DNA from: Lingula anatina
Taxonomy: Eukaryota; Brachiopoda; Lingulata; Lingulida; Lingulidae
Length of the DNA: 32,763 nt
Reading direction: 5' to 3'
Assembly: GCF_001039355.2 (NCBI RefSeq)
Contig: NW_019775587.1
Span: forward strand, 73,050 to 105,812
The position numbers and the translations under genes are program-made. Positions 30,471-32,763 of the stretch are shown here, in pieces. How positions within the stretch are numbered: position 1 is the stretch's first letter; each line of letters begins with the position of its first letter. The notes beneath the pieces are model-generated. The model was not told the DNA's origin and did not search any database. It saw only the letters and a program-made list of their open reading frames with translations.

Positions 30471-32689
30471 ACTGCTACCACACAGGAAACTTGAAACTTG
30501 GGGCAGATTATTGATGGACGAACTGTCTGGACGAAGACGGGAAGTTTGTGCCAAAGGCGCACCTTTTCAGGGGCGTGTCGACCTCTTCTATACACAGCAT
30601 GGTTTTGAGGAATGTCGGAGGGACATGGGTCGCCGAGCATGTGACCTGACCAGGGAACCGAGCTAGCTTTTTTTTAATCAGGTGAGATAAGGGCCGTTGT
30701 AACCGAAATACACATAGCGCCTATCCCCTGTCTTGTTTGTATAGATACAAGACCTCCAAAAGGCGCCGTAGACGCCCTAATCTACTAAATATATCACCAC
30801 TGATACAATCTTTTAAAATACGTGAATGTACGTTGTTTAGTTTAACAATTTTTTCATTTCCTGTTATTCTTACCATTCCGTGTCATTGATGCTGTATTTG
30901 GAATACTCCATATTTTACCACAGCTGTGGGAAAAGTGGTACCTGCCACAGAGGGAGTCTTGCATGCTTTTTCCATGACAAGAGCAACTGGCAGCCAAACA
31001 CCTGTCGCTTTTAACATCAGACAGTTTCCCTACTTACCGACAGCCGTTGAGTGTAATTGCGACGACAAAAAAGCTGTCACTTGCACAGCTTCTCGTTAAA
31101 AATACATTTTATTTGGGCACATACAAATGTGACGTGAACTTTTATTTTGATATTTGAAATTGTTCTGAATGTTGTGGTTGTAAATTCATTCACAAGACAC
31201 ATGGTTGCTTTGTATTCCGACTGTGATGCCAAGTCTTATGTGGATAGTGCAATGATGAGAAATGGTAAAAGAAAGTTTAGTTTGTACTTGAACAATACAA
31301 AATAAACAAACATATAAATAAACTAATTTCTACTTTTCAAATTAATTGATTAAATTGTTTTTGTTTTCCTTTTTTGGTTTCTTTGCCCCCCCCCCCCCCC
31401 CCCCCCAGCAATTGATGTTAATGTTATGAAAAAAAATTGAAGTACACTGTTGGAACAGCTCTTTCTGGGGATCGCAATCCGCTCTGTTTAAAGACAAGTG
31501 AAGTCACCGAAGTCAGCCCTTTCCTCCCTCCCTCCCTTTTAACACAAATATCATGTACCAGTCTGGTCAGTCTGACTTCAGCCCAGCACTTTGTCATCTC
31601 AGTATAGATAAGCAAACAAAATCAACACACAGACAAACTGCCCGCCGCTACTCTTTGGTGCGGTGCATTACATACACTGTTTTCTTTACGGGTCATTTGA
31701 CACGTGAGATGCCAGAATGCAGACGCTTCACTGAAACCACATACTTGAGTTTAAAACATGTTAGTAAAGTCAAGGTTACCAACAATGACATGTATTGATA
31801 GTATTATTTCCGCCGAGTCTCATTTTTCACGTGAAACGTGAGATTGCTCCTCAGGAAGAAGGCCAGTTGTTATACAGCATATCGAAAAACGATGCAGCTA
31901 ACGCAATTACATTAAACGAGCCTCAAGTAACCGAAGTAAAAGCGGTACTTATTTCCACAGGTCTCCTGGTTTATTAGAAAAATAAGCTACTTAAACAGAA
32001 CACCTAGGATTAGGAGTGTAATATTGACCCATCTACGCTTCAACCGACCCCGCAGTCTTGTTTGTACACCGATATCAAATCTGTTGACCCACCTGAAGCA
32101 TTTCAATACACCGCACCATAATAACCCCCCTGACTGCCCCGTGACGTAAGTAGGTGATTTCCACCAGTCAAATAAAAAACATTCCACATTTAACTCACTT
32201 AACTGAACAGCTGTTGGTGCTGTCGGCTCTCGACGCACATGCGTAGAACATCTACAAGTGGGTTATGATTAACGAAAACTCCACAAGATGTCTGCTTCTA
32301 GTCATGAACGGATGTGCAACAAGGTAAATGTTTAAACGCTTGCTTTTATAGGACAGCCCGTTAAAATTTCAAGCGGGAATCAACTTGGTTTAACCAGGTG
32401 GGTGTTTGACGTGTGTATTATCATTGTTAAATGATGGCGTAGCGTTCAGACATACAGGTGAGGTTTATATACGCAAGGAGTTATAACAGAAGGAGATTAC
32501 ACGCAAGCCTTTCTATTGTCCGATGTCTGTTACGGTGGGCGGAGCTAGCTACGGGGGGCCTCCGGTCTCAAGGTTTCGTCTGCGTCGCTCTCCTCAGCTT
32601 GGAGATAAATTTCATATGCGTTATTTCGCGTTAGAATTCGAGATCAGTAATGTCAAAGCGCCGTTGTATGCTGACGATTTTTTTCACAG
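30471..32689. other. Non-coding stretch up to the right-edge exon
   Basis: No gene established. It contains a 21-base C run, a 12-bp palindrome CCACAGCTGTGG at 30918-30929 (E-box core) and a TCACGT-GAA-ACGTGA inverted pair near 31830. A short open segment starting ATG at 32288 and ending at a splice donor (GT at 32324) is discussed among the findings. Confidence 0.45.
31386..31406 (+). repeat. 21-base poly-C run
   Basis: An uninterrupted C run; G-quadruplex or i-motif capable, with length prone to assembly error. Confidence 0.9.
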
Positions 32690-32763
32690 GTAATTATTTG
32701 GACGATGTGCTGGAAGGGAACGATATCATAGAAAGCGATTATAAGGTGGTGACTGAGGATGGT
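32690..32763 (+). CDS. Partial internal exon of an unidentified gene at the right edge
   Basis: A strong acceptor (GATTTTTTTCACAG) precedes 32690. Of the three frames after it, two stop (TAG at 32729 in one, an immediate TAA in another), while the frame starting at 32692 stays open to the window end and reads YLDDVLEGNDIIESDYK within an acidic, soluble-looking sequence. This needs one base from the preceding exon to complete a Gly codon (phase 1). Composition is coding-like compared with the flank. No domain is recognised from 24 residues, so no function is proposed. It probably belongs to a separate gene beginning near the right edge, but it lies 9 kb from the sacsin-like stop and a relation to it cannot be judged. 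Confidence 0.5.

Noticed and set aside
1-32763. tRNA, rRNA or CRISPR features
   Set aside because: No T-arm-like GGTTCGA context with a matching acceptor stem, no rRNA blocks and no regularly spaced identical repeats were recognised by reading; a covariance-model scan was not possible here.

Overview
The window looks like part of an animal nuclear genome, most probably a marine invertebrate such as a mollusc or other lophotrochozoan, with a non-vertebrate deuterostome as an alternative. The basis is spliced GT-AG gene structure, AT-rich non-coding DNA, frequent ACATGTA-type words, long composite CT/CA microsatellites and short foldback (MITE-like) elements. The species cannot be named from the sequence alone. 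No rRNA, tRNA, CRISPR array or prokaryotic-style operon was seen. There is one 25-base assembly gap at 13667-13691.

The main object is one plus-strand gene, 7368-23587. It can be assembled from five exons with consensus splice sites and matching phases: 7368-7490, 16563-16941, 17271-21930, 22226-22482 and 22809-23587. The joined frame is 6,198 nt, an exact multiple of three, giving a predicted 2,065-residue protein. In order it carries a short leader with a textbook 2A ribosome-skipping motif (GDVELNPGP, residues 30-38), one sacsin-type repeat headed by an Hsp90-like ATP-binding fold, a long sacsin-like middle region with a four-cysteine cluster, a J domain with an intact HPD, an acidic Ser/Pro/Thr-rich linker and a C-terminal HEPN domain. 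This is a compact sacsin relative with one repeat (human sacsin has three) and a translational-recoding signal on its own small exon. That is the most interesting thing in the window.

Upstream of the gene (1-7367) there are no convincing coding regions. There are three candidate regulatory zones: clusters of nuclear-receptor half-sites at 1943-1974 and 4056-4082 (the latter a four-unit array with an exact 7-bp period), and a GC-box plus TATA-box core promoter at 6433-6479. A splice acceptor at 7210 suggests that the 2A exon begins at 7211 with 157 nt of 5' leader, including a 7-codon upstream ORF. Intron 1 is about 9.1 kb and holds microsatellites, a large foldback element (13061-13318) and the gap.

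Downstream (23588-32689) there is a likely 3' UTR with its own inverted-repeat element (23626-23791), a candidate poly(A) signal at 24797, more microsatellites, a compact terminal-inverted-repeat element with flanking direct repeats (27311-27446), a second and partial copy of each of two element families (28527-28666; 30400-30470), and no convincing gene until a probable internal exon of an unidentified gene runs off the right edge (32690-32763).
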